DNA of 64,000 nt, from the NCBI GenBank assembly GCA_021927905.1, contig BLLK01000022.1:2108001-2172000 (forward strand), given 5' to 3'. The notes beneath the pieces are model-generated. The model saw only the letters and a list, made by a program, of their open reading frames with translations. It searched no databases and had not been told where the DNA came from. How positions within the stretch are numbered: the first letter of the stretch is position 1; each line of letters opens with the position of its first letter. Origin of the DNA: Chaetoceros tenuissimus (lineage: Eukaryota; Bacillariophyta; Thalassiosirophyceae; Chaetocerotales; Chaetocerotaceae). This document shows positions 53,586 through 63,083 of the stretch, piece after piece. The translations under genes and the position numbers were made by a program.

Positions 53586-53640
53586 AAATGAGATGGTAAT
53601 GAACCGGCACTCGCGAAATGAGATGGTAACGACTCTAGCT
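53586..53640 (-). repeat. right 55-bp inverted repeat
   Basis: Perfect partner of 52980-53034; lies 200 bp upstream of the next gene start. Confidence 0.92.
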
Positions 53641-53840
53641 CCAACTTCTTGGGCATCTCATACTAACACGATCTTTTTGGTCTGTCCGTCTTTATGAGAA
53701 CCCCAAAATCACAACAGATAACAGATAGTAACTATTCTCAGTACCTTATCGTACATGTATCAACCTTTCTCCTACAATCATCAACACTATCACATCGTTT
53801 CATATTTCATATTTGCAACTTAGTATTTAAAACACGAGTT

Positions 53841-55036
53841 ATGATTTTCCGTTTTTGTTTGATTTTGTCTTTCTGCATCCTACTAGCATGTGCTCAGCTG
53901 TTGGAAAATGAACGAATGGATGAGTTCCATAGGTGAGAACTATTTCGCTAGCTATTATTACAGTTTCAGCAACAAGTCATAATGAATTTCTGAAATATTG
54001 AAGGAAAACTCATGTTTCGTATTTCTGTTATAGAAGGGGCAATGAATGGCCGCCAAAAGATAGTCAATACACACCATCTACAGAAGGTTGGATAAAACTG
54101 AACAAACGGCGATTTCATCAAATGGACTACGTCCAAGAGTCATCATCCAAGAGGTATGAAGCATACATGCAATGTGTTTATTCTGCATTGATTGTCAAAA
54201 ATTTCACTGAATATGGCTGGGCTGTGACCAAGGCTCCGAAAAGCATTGTAGACAAATTGCAGAAAAGATTACACAAAGGTGTAGCAGATGAAAAAGTAAG
54301 AACTGAATCTCAAATTGATTGTGTAGAAACAGATAATAGACCATTCTTTTTAAAGGATGATGAGATGAATACTGAGATTTTAAATGCATTATTACCTTTT
54401 CATGAAGCTTGGAGTGGAGTTGAATTGATTCCTAATAATGCTTATGGATTGAGAGTGTATAGAAATGAGACAAATCTCAACATGCATCTCGATAAACGAG
54501 AAACGCATGTTATTAGCTCAATTTTACACGTAGATCATGGAATAAATGATGAACCTTGGCCTTTGGTGATTGAGGATTTTCACGGAAATACAAATGAAGT
54601 TATTTTGGAACCTGGAGACATGCTATTCTACGAATCAAGTAAACTTGTACATGGACGTCCAACAATAATGAACGGAGAATATTATTCAAGTTTGTTTTCT
54701 CATTACTATCCAAAAAATTGGGCAGAAACTCTTGAAACTATAGTTTTGGATACTCATTATAGTATTGGTGGACTAGATGTTTGGAGAGAAGCGAAGGAGA
54801 AGATTGAAGGGGAAGATAATATTGACGAACTGACTTTTGTCGGTTTATCATTGAAAGAACCAAACTGCAAAGATGCTTGGTGTGGTCTACAAAATAGTAT
54901 CAAATGGGATAATATCAGTCCTAATTATGGAGAAATTATAAGTGGAGACGGCATTGTTCGTAAACTTCACAATATACCTCTTCAAGAGTTCTTTGAAACT
55001 GAGTCATCAACAGCATCTACAAAAGATGAGCTTTAA
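53841..55036 (+). CDS. secreted 2OG-Fe(II) oxygenase, prolyl-4-hydroxylase-like
   Basis: Two exons, 53841-53932 and 54034-55036, joined in phase 2 over a 101-bp GTGAGA...TATAG intron, give 364 aa. A signal peptide (FRFCLILSFCILLACAQ) starts the protein. The core has GLRVYRNETNLNMHLDKRETH, with the iron ligands His182 and Asp184, and LEPGDMLFYESSKLVHGRP with the third ligand His237 and Arg239 for 2-oxoglutarate. YYSSLFSHYYP closes the barrel. Such proteins in diatoms are related to prolyl 4-hydroxylases and act in the ER or outside the cell. Its substrate is unknown. The promoter and exon 1 have a decayed copy 3.2 kb upstream. Confidence 0.85.
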
Positions 55037-55944
55037 AGTTTCAGTTTGGATTGGCAGAAAATGTCAAAGTGCAAATCGTTTGTACATATGGCAACCTTGC
55101 CTATTCTTATCAAAATGTTGGATTTGATAGTTAGATACCTTTTGTAGTAATGATCTTTTAATCTAGCCTTGTTTCCTTCTTGATCTAAGCGATGCGAGAG
55201 GTTAAAAATTCATTGAAATAGTTTCATTTTAGGACAAAAATATGTTGTATCCATATATCCATTCATATTCATACTCAAGGAATGAAAATTATTAAAGTCT
55301 CAAGTTTAGAATGAAGTCTGTGTGCCTTCTGAGTCCATTTTTAAGGATTGAAAACTTTTCTTTTTGTAATTCCTCAAGAATTCTTTCAATCATTTTTCTA
55401 CTCATTGAAAGAACAAATTATAATTTCAAACTTATTCTCTCCGCATTTATACGAAAATGAGTTGGCATACATGCCACATACATGGCTTCTTCACATAACT
55501 AGCTAGTTTTTCATGTTGAGAATTTCCGTATCTAACCAAAATTTTCAGCCTACTCTCCCCTCATCTTAGCTCAATCTTCCAACACATTAACATAGTAGTA
55601 GTTGAAGTGGTATCTTTATTCTTCTTTTTGGAGCTGGAAGTTTAGGTTTGAAGAACTGGGAGGATCGCTACTTTTTGCAACAATATCTCGTCGTATCGCC
55701 AATTTCATTTTCATTCGTACATAAAAGTCTGTGCCATAGCACAAATAGAACAGATTTAGTCACGATTTAAAACAATTTCCTATAACTTTTTATGCAAGAC
55801 TGACTGTGCCAGATTTTTTGGCGATAGATGTAGCTGCTTTTTCGGGTTCAACCACTTCACTTTTCCTTCATTTTCTCATAAAATTGAAATTACGGAAACG
55901 AAACCAATCATATCCCGAAAAGGTTAAAATTATATTCACATACA
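55037..55944. other. intergenic, no gene seen
   Basis: About 900 bp, AT-rich, upstream of the silaffin-like gene. Only short frames; no RNA gene recognised. Confidence 0.45.
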
Positions 55945-56850
55945 ATGAAACTATCTATTGCAAACTCCATCCTTTTTCTTGTAGCTCTTGCTGTATCCTC
56001 TACTGCAGCCCTTGCTCGCGAAGAGACTGTTGACGTCCAAGTCACTGCTTCAGGTGCAACTTATGGAGTACAACATGACAGAAAACTCAAGACGGGGAAG
56101 GCAACATCAGCTCCAGTTGAAAAGGTAACAGAAGCTCCTGTTCCTAAGATGACCAAGGCTCCAAAAGCAACAGAAGCTCCTGTTACTAAGATGACCAAGT
56201 CTCCAAAGGCAACAGAAGGTCCTGCTAAGATGACCAAGTCTCCAAAGGCAGAAGCTCCTGAGGCAAAGGTGAAGGTAACCAAGTCTCCGAAGGCAACTGC
56301 TAAGAGTCCGAAGACAAGCAAGAGTCCGAAGGCCAAGACTCCAAAGACAACCAAGGCTCCAAAGAATGGAGCAACAGTGAAACCCAAACCAGCAACACTA
56401 GCACCCAAACCAGCAACACTAGCACCCAAGACAGTAGCAAACACAGAGGCTACTTCCACCGCGGAACTAAGCATGTCTTTTGTATTGACTGATTCTTCCG
56501 ACAAGGATGAGTTGTTGGATGCTGTTGAAAAGTTTGTAGTGGAAGCATTTGGAGTTACTGACCCATCAAGCATCGAGATTACATTAGTTGAGGCAAAGAG
56601 AAGAAAACTAGCTGAAACTATTCAAGTCATTGTCTCATTCCCAACATCAGAATCAGTTGAAGATGTTCAGAACATTGTTAATACCAAACTAGAAGATGCA
56701 GTGAAGAAGGCAGTGCCTACTATTACAGTAAATCCTGTCAAGGTCAAGGTTGAAAGCAAGACTACTACCCTAGAAAGTTCTACCAAGGCACCAGGGTCTT
56801 CTACTAAGGCACCAGGATCTAGCAAGGCACCTGCTGATAGAAGAGCTTAG
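55945..56850 (+). CDS. secreted Lys/Ser/Thr/Pro-rich protein, silaffin-like candidate
   Basis: A single exon of 301 aa. The signal peptide ends near residue 24 (SSTAALA|REE). An RKL tripeptide at 46-48 fits the RXL processing site of silaffin-type precursors. Residues 49-165 are repeats of KMTKSPKATEAP, KSPKTSKSPK and KPKPATLAP type, giving regularly spaced lysines among Ser, Thr and Pro. Residues about 173-275 form a small folded domain (SMSFVLTDSSDKDELLDAVE, IEITLVEAKRRKLAET, VIVSFPTSES), SEA-like in outline and seen in other diatom secreted proteins; a second RKL lies inside it. The tail repeats STKAPGS. Lysine modification and phosphorylation would make it a polycation for silica or wall matrix. 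This is composition-based inference. Confidence 0.7.
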   Translation: MKLSIANSILFLVALAVSSTAALAREETVDVQVTASGATYGVQHDRKLKTGKATSAPVEKVTEAPVPKMTKAPKATEAPVTKMTKSPKATEGPAKMTKSPKAEAPEAKVKVTKSPKATAKSPKTSKSPKAKTPKTTKAPKNGATVKPKPATLAPKPATLAPKTVANTEATSTAELSMSFVLTDSSDKDELLDAVEKFVVEAFGVTDPSSIEITLVEAKRRKLAETIQVIVSFPTSESVEDVQNIVNTKLEDAVKKAVPTITVNPVKVKVESKTTTLESSTKAPGSSTKAPGSSKAPADRRA

Positions 56851-57834
56851 AATCACAACCCATCGCATATTCATATGTTCCTAGTGTTCATGTAATTTCA
56901 TAATAATTCTCTTAGATTTTTCGATTTTTCCTTCTCGCTTTCCTCCTCTCGTTTCACTTTATTAAAAGGTTTCAGGTTTTGCTAGACCTTGAGAAAATAC
57001 ACGAATGCCAGAGAACTGAAGCTAAAAAAATATTAAATTTGAAGTAGGATTTACTAGGTGGGTTTCCAAAAGATTTCCAAGACGAGGAAGAACCTCTCAA
57101 TTTTCAAAAAAAAACAAAAAGAGATCCTGGTCCCTGCAGTTAGTGGCAGTTAAAACGAGAAACATCTTTGTACTGCAAGAATGTACGTACGAGCCTAACA
57201 CTCACAAACAGCAAAACCAATCATCAACCCACCAAACCTCCTACTCGTAAGGTAAACTTAACTTCTTGCAACTCTTGCAGCAATTCTTCATAGGAATCAT
57301 ATACCGAATTATATCTGTATTTACCGACATAGAGGTGAGAAAAGAATAGATGTGCTCAGAAGTCTAGATGTAGATGTCTGGAAGAAAGTAAAATAACTAA
57401 ATCGACAAAGGAAAAATTCTCTCGGAGAATCGGACACTATGGTTGTACACTATTTTTCAATAAGCACGTGGATGAGGAAATTATTGATACTTGTTGTTTG
57501 GAGAAAATTTAAGGATGGGAAATAAATACACCGTAGAGAATTATCACCGCAATAGTAAAATAGTGATGAGCTCCTACCTCAGCGGATTGAAGGAACTTGT
57601 GTCTGGTGTCGGACTACTTCCCTAGTTTCATCGGTTGTTGTGGAAGTGAGGTTTGCGGTGGTTTCCAAGTTGAGTTCAATGCAATATGACACAATCTCTG
57701 GTTAAAGTAGTTCAGTGGAAAGAATATCGAGCTTGGTTAAAGAATCAACGGGTTCTTTCGGCAGGTGCCGATGCTGTCGTTTGCTATTTTACAATATTCA
57801 TATCTAACACTTTTTTCTAATCTTTAGCATAAAT
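56851..57834. other. intergenic, no gene seen
   Basis: About 980 bp. A CTAATCTTTAG acceptor just before 57829 suggests a 5' UTR intron for the following small gene. Nothing else is recognised. Confidence 0.45.
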
Positions 57835-58008
57835 ATGAATTTCAGAGGACAAGACGCTTGGCGCCGCCACCCACTTTTCTTAAACTTATGGAAGAGCCCT
57901 TTCCCAGGACTCAAACCGGCTGTAGTTGTTTTCACCGCAATGGTTGGAGCTGAATATGCATTTAAATACATTACTCTTGGACCACCTCCAAAGAAGGCAG
58001 CACATTAA
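57835..58008 (+). CDS. NDUFB3: mitochondrial complex I subunit NDUFB3/B12, 57 aa
   Basis: ATG 57835 to TAA 58008. The short protein reads MNFRGQDAWRRHPLFLNLW, then SPFPGLKPAVVVFTAMVGAEYAFKYI and a Pro/Lys tail. WRRHPLF, the FPGL turn and one membrane helix ending in an acidic-aromatic pair (AEYAF) are the pattern of the NDUFB3 (B12) accessory subunit in the membrane arm of NADH:ubiquinone oxidoreductase. The length matches compact B12 proteins of protists. It is too short to be found by long-frame searches. A leading CTTTAG suggests that the upstream exon is untranslated. Confidence 0.8.
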   Translation: MNFRGQDAWRRHPLFLNLWKSPFPGLKPAVVVFTAMVGAEYAFKYITLGPPPKKAAH

Positions 58009-58550
58009 ATATAACAAGACCAAGTTGGAAATAGGGCTATTTCAATTTGAGTTTATTTCGGTTTGAAATTGTCTGTGTTGATAAAAAGATACATCTTTTT
58101 GATTTATTTTATTCATGTAAAAAAAATAAAATAGCATGGACAAAATGAAAAATGAAAACTTTATACCTCTAGAAATCTTTAAAACAAACTATACATCGGA
58201 AATAAAAGCCAAAACTTCCGATGTGCAAGGAGATCAGTACAAGAGTGATCGAAATCAATTTTTTTGTACCTTTTCAACGAGAATACTTTTTAAAATAGCT
58301 AGTTTCCTAGCTAAGAGACGCACCGGAATGTGAATGACGAAATTACACAGATTTAGTCGCGTTTTCATCATGCGTTGAACTCTCACTTTTTTCATTGGAA
58401 GAAGTGTTCTCAACTGAACTGGCTAGACTACTAACACCCAGAGGTAAATGAAAAGGACAAGTGATCCATCCGCCTTACTACACGTCCTCAAACCATCAAT
58501 GAATTCGTTGAGATCTTCAGTATAAGTAGAAAGAGCAACTTGGTTTAATA
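58009..58550. other. intergenic, no gene supported
   Basis: About 540 bp. It contains a 65-codon plus frame (58136-58333) and Ser/Thr-rich minus-strand frames without good starts; none is supported. Confidence 0.4.
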
Positions 58551-61500
58551 ATGTCTTACCGTAGGGAAATCTACTCCTCTCCCTATCGCAGAAAAGAAAG
58601 CTATGCGCCGTCTGTATCAAGTACAAATAGATATACTTCATCCTTCTCTGGAAGTAAATATACCAGTTATGACTCTAGACAGGCACAATCATCACATGCA
58701 GCTTATGGTACAACAGAATCAAGGTATCCAAGTCCCAGTGTATCTTCTCTTGCAACACGAGAAACGAATGGAATGATTGATAGTGCAATGAACAGACCGC
58801 CAACACACGAAGAAATTCCACCTACATATTCGTCAAACAGAGACTATCATACTTCACCAAGACGGCGAATGCCTACTCAGTATGATCCTTACGATAGAAA
58901 ATCATACTCAAGGCTAGATGCAGATCGAAGTAATAGTACTTATCATAGACCTGCAGATAATATATCATCAAAAGGATTTGTAGATCAACATCGCGATTCA
59001 AATGTTTTACCAAGATACGATGGACGCTCAGTATATGGTGATGAAAGGTCGGCTTATCCCTCAGAGGATCGAAGAAGATATGAGAATGAGAGAGATGAAT
59101 ATCGTAGACATGAAAGGCGTGAGTGGAGAGAGGATCCTAGATTCGATCGTAGGAGAGACGAGAGGAGATATGAAGGTAGTGCATATTATGATAGACCTAG
59201 AGATCCACAATACGATGACAGATCGTATGGTTATGGGCGAAACCATTACGAAGATGACTCCAGAGCAGCAGATCATTATCGTGAAAGAGATTACAAATAC
59301 AGCGATATGCCAGCAAGGCGCGAATATGCTTCAGTCAGTGATTACCCTCCTCGTCAAAGAGAAGACGAAAGATATGGACAAAGACGTTATGAAGCAGATT
59401 CTCCATCTGCGTACTCTTCAAAGCCTCAATATCCTCCTTCTAGTAACCATCCTCAGACCGAACCGCCATCTATTCATGATGATTCGTCTCCCAAACATGC
59501 ACTGGAAACTAGTACCCAGAGATGGCAAAATGAAGATATCATAACAGTTTTGAAAGAACAAAAATCTCCAGTAATCGGAATTTCGATACTAGCAGCTGCG
59601 TCATTGATTTTAGATCCAGTCAAAATTGTTTCAGGATTCAAAACAGCAGCGAAAGTCATAAATGATATGATAGAAATAAATACAGCAGATGCAATGTATA
59701 GCAAAATCATGAAACCTGCAATCCAAAGAAAATCTGGTTTCATGCAGACACATGTAGCATACTCATTTGTGGCAGTGAAAAATCATATGAAACTGGAGTT
59801 GGCAAAAGAATTTTCCAGACAAAGTGTTGAAAAGAATGTCGAAAATGATACTCCATTGGAGATGAAGCAATTCTATGCAAGATGTGGTCTTTTAGTTGCA
59901 ACTGCTATGTTGAAATCAGCACCGACTTGTATTCAGCTTACACTCGAAGCTACTGAGGTTATTCTGAACCATGGATTCAATATTGCACCTGATGAAGATT
60001 GGTTGAATACTTCTCAAAGTGTCTTATATGTTGTTTCTGATGAAGTGAGGGATGTAATCCTTAATTCTCCTGACGGTACTGATAAGTTGGCTTCAGTCGC
60101 AACAGTAGCATTGATGAGTGAAGGGAGTAAATGTCTTGCCTTGGAGAGAATTAGAATAAATGAAAGGAAATTAGAGACGATGAAAATAGGTGGGCATAAC
60201 GAGAAACGTCCATCTTTAAAAGACGAAGAAGAGAGAAATGTCATTCGAAGAAAAGGTAGTTTAATGGATGGCGTATCAAAATCCGACGATGATGACAATG
60301 ATGAAAAAATGAAATATGCAAAGAGTGGCTATCATCGCTCTAGTTACGTACCAATGCAGAAAAGTCCAAGTACGGTTGCCAAGAACAAAGATATGGCTAG
60401 AATGGTAAACAAGATTCTAGCTGAAAGCAAAGATGGAGACGATAGGTTGACAAGAAGAGACAAATACGTACAAAGGAGGAAAGATCTCAGGAAACAAATA
60501 GCGGCTTCAAAAAGTGATGACACTACTCTTAGTGGTGGTGACCACAGAAACGATGGTGCGAAAAGTAAAGACATTGAAGTCGCTAAGAGTGAAGACATTG
60601 AAGTCGCTAAGAGTGAAGACATTGAAGTCATTAAAAGTGAAGATACTAACGAGACAGGCATTAAAAGTGAAGATACTAACGAAACAGGCGCTAAAAGTGA
60701 AGATACCAATGAGACAGGCACCTCAATGTTTCAACGAATCAAAAGTAAACTCTGGAAATCATCTTCGGACAAAAATCTTGGTAAAACTACAAAATCAACT
60801 ATGAGAGATACAAGCATGCCTCCTTCATCGAAGCCAAATACAAGGATAGAGAATGAAGCTTCAAGTGTAAGAAGAAAAAGTAATAGCGGGAACAGAAATG
60901 GAGCTAATACAGGGAACAAAAGCAAGATTGCAAGTCTTCCACCTAAGTCAAGTCGAAAGGAGGAGGAAGAACCTCTCAGGGAAGAGAGAAGCAAAACTGT
61001 AAAAGGGAAGGGAAAAGATTCTAATCATGTGAGAAATGTGTCCAAAGAAGTTGATGTACCGAGAAAAGAAGAACAAGCAATCCAGAAAAGCAAAGATAAG
61101 AAGAAAGTAAGGGAAACTAGTAGACCCGTGGTAATCAAAGACGAGAGTAGTGTTTTTGATTTCAATCCACCTGCTGCGGTGAGACAAGAGAGTGCAGTGC
61201 AAAGAAGAAAACGATTGAAGAATAGGGAGTTGGAGAAAAGAAGAGAAGAAATCACAATGAGAATATCTCGCATTCAGGGTAGAGCTCATGCAGAACGTGA
61301 TATGCCTTCCATACTTGGACAAGTGTCTCAAATGGAAGACGGCATCACTCAAGATCAATATCCAAATACAACTAGTAGACAAATCAATCGTCCGAATTTA
61401 GTTCCAAATGAACAAAGGCAGCACCCCTCATTGATTGAAACAATAGTCCAAACACTGGGTTGCGCCGTGAGCGACTTGGATGGGGATTTCGAGGAATACA

Positions 61501-61997
61501 TTAGCGACGATGAAGAGGGATTCGAATTTAGACCGACACCAGTAAGAGCATATCAAGAAAGCAAAACCTCTCCGACCAAAGAAACTGTGAATAATGAACA
61601 AAGTGTTGACGATGAATGGAAAAAGTTTTGTCAATCTGAAATGTCTCATTCAAACCCTGTAGTACCAAATCCAACTTCGCAGGAACAGACATGGGAGAAT
61701 TTGGGAGAAGAACAAATCAATGAGTTACCAATCACACATTCATTTGACATGAGAAGTAATCCTCAACCTCAGACAATACAAAAACTACAAGACAGTCAAA
61801 ATACCCCAAAAACAACCTCTGCAGGTTCAACTTTGCCATATCAGATAGCACCACCACTCGTGAATTCAGCAAGCAATGTTAGTGCAGGTGGTTTTGCTGC
61901 TGCTTTCGAAGATGCATCTCGCACTGGATCGCCTCCTCGACGTGCCAAACTTGCTACAACTTCGGCAAAATATCAAAGGAGTAGACGTGAATTTTAA
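58551..61997 (+). CDS. large, mostly disordered protein with helical core, unknown function
   Basis: A single exon of 1148 aa. Residues 1-320 are rich in Tyr, Arg, Ser and Asp (ERDEYRRHERREWREDPRFD). Residues about 325-545 form a helical, folded-looking core: ILAAASLILDPVKIVSGFKTA, MQTHVAYSFVAVKNHMKLEL, YARCGLLVATAMLKSAP and ASVATVALMSEGSKCLALERI. The rest is charged and low complexity, with a tandem array (KSEDIEV then KSEDTNETG, 60560-60721), Lys/Arg-rich tracts and a coil (RRKRLKNRELEKRREEITMRI). It starts at ATG 58551 and has no signal peptide. The core has no family I can name. Confidence 0.8.
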   Translation: MSYRREIYSSPYRRKESYAPSVSSTNRYTSSFSGSKYTSYDSRQAQSSHAAYGTTESRYPSPSVSSLATRETNGMIDSAMNRPPTHEEIPPTYSSNRDYHTSPRRRMPTQYDPYDRKSYSRLDADRSNSTYHRPADNISSKGFVDQHRDSNVLPRYDGRSVYGDERSAYPSEDRRRYENERDEYRRHERREWREDPRFDRRRDERRYEGSAYYDRPRDPQYDDRSYGYGRNHYEDDSRAADHYRERDYKYSDMPARREYASVSDYPPRQREDERYGQRRYEADSPSAYSSKPQYPPSSNHPQTEPPSIHDDSSPKHALETSTQRWQNEDIITVLKEQKSPVIGISILAAASLILDPVKIVSGFKTAAKVINDMIEINTADAMYSKIMKPAIQRKSGFMQTHVAYSFVAVKNHMKLELAKEFSRQSVEKNVENDTPLEMKQFYARCGLLVATAMLKSAPTCIQLTLEATEVILNHGFNIAPDEDWLNTSQSVLYVVSDEVRDVILNSPDGTDKLASVATVALMSEGSKCLALERIRINERKLETMKIGGHNEKRPSLKDEEERNVIRRKGSLMDGVSKSDDDDNDEKMKYAKSGYHRSSYVPMQKSPSTVAKNKDMARMVNKILAESKDGDDRLTRRDKYVQRRKDLRKQIAASKSDDTTLSGGDHRNDGAKSKDIEVAKSEDIEVAKSEDIEVIKSEDTNETGIKSEDTNETGAKSEDTNETGTSMFQRIKSKLWKSSSDKNLGKTTKSTMRDTSMPPSSKPNTRIENEASSVRRKSNSGNRNGANTGNKSKIASLPPKSSRKEEEEPLREERSKTVKGKGKDSNHVRNVSKEVDVPRKEEQAIQKSKDKKKVRETSRPVVIKDESSVFDFNPPAAVRQESAVQRRKRLKNRELEKRREEITMRISRIQGRAHAERDMPSILGQVSQMEDGITQDQYPNTTSRQINRPNLVPNEQRQHPSLIETIVQTLGCAVSDLDGDFEEYISDDEEGFEFRPTPVRAYQESKTSPTKETVNNEQSVDDEWKKFCQSEMSHSNPVVPNPTSQEQTWENLGEEQINELPITHSFDMRSNPQPQTIQKLQDSQNTPKTTSAGSTLPYQIAPPLVNSASNVSAGGFAAAFEDASRTGSPPRRAKLATTSAKYQRSRREF
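60560..60721 (+). repeat. tandem repeats, 24-bp units switching to 30-bp units
   Basis: About three copies encode (A/V)KSEDIEV, then three copies encode KSEDTNETG with one extra residue. All share AGTGAAGA(C/T)A as core and stay in frame. Confidence 0.85.
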
Positions 61998-62068
61998 ATT
62001 AATGATATTAACTTTCATCAAAGTATCTCATAGCTTCACATTTGTATCAGTTTCTATCATGAATCACT

Positions 62069-62716
62069 TCACCTACTCAATCTCCCACTGCCACGTTTCC
62101 GCCTCCTTGCTCCATTGAACTCTCCTCCACCAATTGCCAATTTCTTTCTTTTCCTCACCATTGGGGCTAGTCCACCATGTGACATGAAGAATCTATTCCA
62201 TGTGAATGCTGCATCAGTCTTTCCTTTCAACCAATCGCGAAATAAAACACATTTCTTACTTTCCTCGACAGTCTCTGCGTCTAAACCAAGACATTCCATA
62301 CAAGCATCTCTATACATTTGTTCCTCCGACTTGGAAATAATGTTACTAAAATCAATTTCTTCCTCTTTCTCGCTAGATTTATTCTTTTGTAAGAATTCAT
62401 ATGCTTCTGTTATTTTCAAAAATTTATCTGTGAGTTCATCTTCACTTTTTGTTTTATTCAGATCGGGATGACACAGTTTAGCTGCTGTAAAGTAGGCATC
62501 ACGTAATTGCTTTGGTGTGAAGTCTCGCTGCAGTTTCAGAACTCTGGTTGCAGAGTTGAAGCTACCACTATAGTATCTGTGGCCAAATCTAGCACGTAAT
62601 TGCTTTGGTGTGAAGTCTTGCTGCAGTTTCAGAACTCTGGTTGCAGAGTTGAAGCTACCACTATAGTATCTGTGGCCAAATCTAGCACAGTTTCTTTGTA
62701 TTGTTGTAGATAACAT
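62069..62716 (-). CDS. J-domain (DnaJ-like) protein, probably mitochondrial, with duplicated N-terminus
   Basis: A single exon of 215 aa. The N-terminus is basic with few acidic residues (MLSTTIQRNCARFGHRYYSG), like a mitochondrial presequence. Residues 11-41 and 42-72 are near-identical 31-residue copies (RFGHRYYSGSFNSATRVLKL...FTPKQLR). The second copy leads into the J domain: QLRDAYFTAAKLCHPDLNK with the HPD motif, then FLKITEAYEFLQK. The C-terminus is basic (RRRKRGSGRLSR). It would stimulate an Hsp70 ATPase. The duplication repeats the presequence end and J-helix I, so the first J helix is present twice. Confidence 0.82.
   Translation of the reverse strand: MLSTTIQRNCARFGHRYYSGSFNSATRVLKLQQDFTPKQLRARFGHRYYSGSFNSATRVLKLQRDFTPKQLRDAYFTAAKLCHPDLNKTKSEDELTDKFLKITEAYEFLQKNKSSEKEEEIDFSNIISKSEEQMYRDACMECLGLDAETVEESKKCVLFRDWLKGKTDAAFTWNRFFMSHGGLAPMVRKRKKLAIGGGEFNGARRRKRGSGRLSR
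62502..62687. repeat. 93-bp tandem duplication inside the J-domain gene
   Basis: Units 62502-62594 and 62595-62687 differ by a single base (GTCTCGC versus GTCTTGC). The unit is 31 codons, so the frame is kept. Confidence 0.93.
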
Positions 62717-63083
62717 TGTAGAGATTGTAATACAAGTTGTAATTGTGCGTCATCAAGAAAAGGTTTTTGTTTTGTTCATGTTCTTTTTCCTCGTCTGTTT
62801 TGTTTGATTATGTACGTACTTTTGATACGACTAAAATGTATGAGACATGCACTAAAGAACTCAATTAGCCACCCCGCAGTCTTATAAAACTGCCTTCACA
62901 TTTTCTTCTTGTTTTCCACGATCCACGAATGAGAATGAGCGCACGCCATTATTATGTTCTCGACCAAGATGAGTATACGCCCTGTTCTGTATATAGTAAT
63001 AAAACCACAACCCACATCTCTAGTAACAGTAGCAAAAGTATATTGCCAAAAAGGGACTATAAAAAAGAATATCATACTTGAAC
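62717..63083. other. divergent promoter region
   Basis: 367 bp between the J-domain gene and the right-edge gene. No gene is seen. Confidence 0.45.

Larger units (their letters stand above)
52980..53640. mobile_element. MITE-like element with perfect 55-bp terminal inverted repeats
   Basis: AGCTAGAGTCGTTACCATCT... (52980-53034) is repeated as a perfect reverse complement at 53586-53640. Each arm contains TTACCATCTCATTT twice. The 550-bp interior is AT-rich and non-coding. No target-site duplication was evident, and the left arm abuts the hAT remnant. Perfect arms imply recent insertion or pairing-driven conversion. Confidence 0.75.

Noticed and set aside
57684-57775. Frame beginning MTQSLVKVVQWKEYRAWL as a possible first exon of the NDUFB3 gene
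   Set aside because: The junction needed would use a poor donor (GTGCCG) and the joined frame meets a stop.
58340-58641. Minus-strand frames (TYTEDLNEFIDGLRTCSKADG... and a Ser/Thr/Glu-rich stretch ending in TKSV)
   Set aside because: They look faintly coding but lack a start, overlap the 5' end of the large plus-strand gene and have no clear splice sites.
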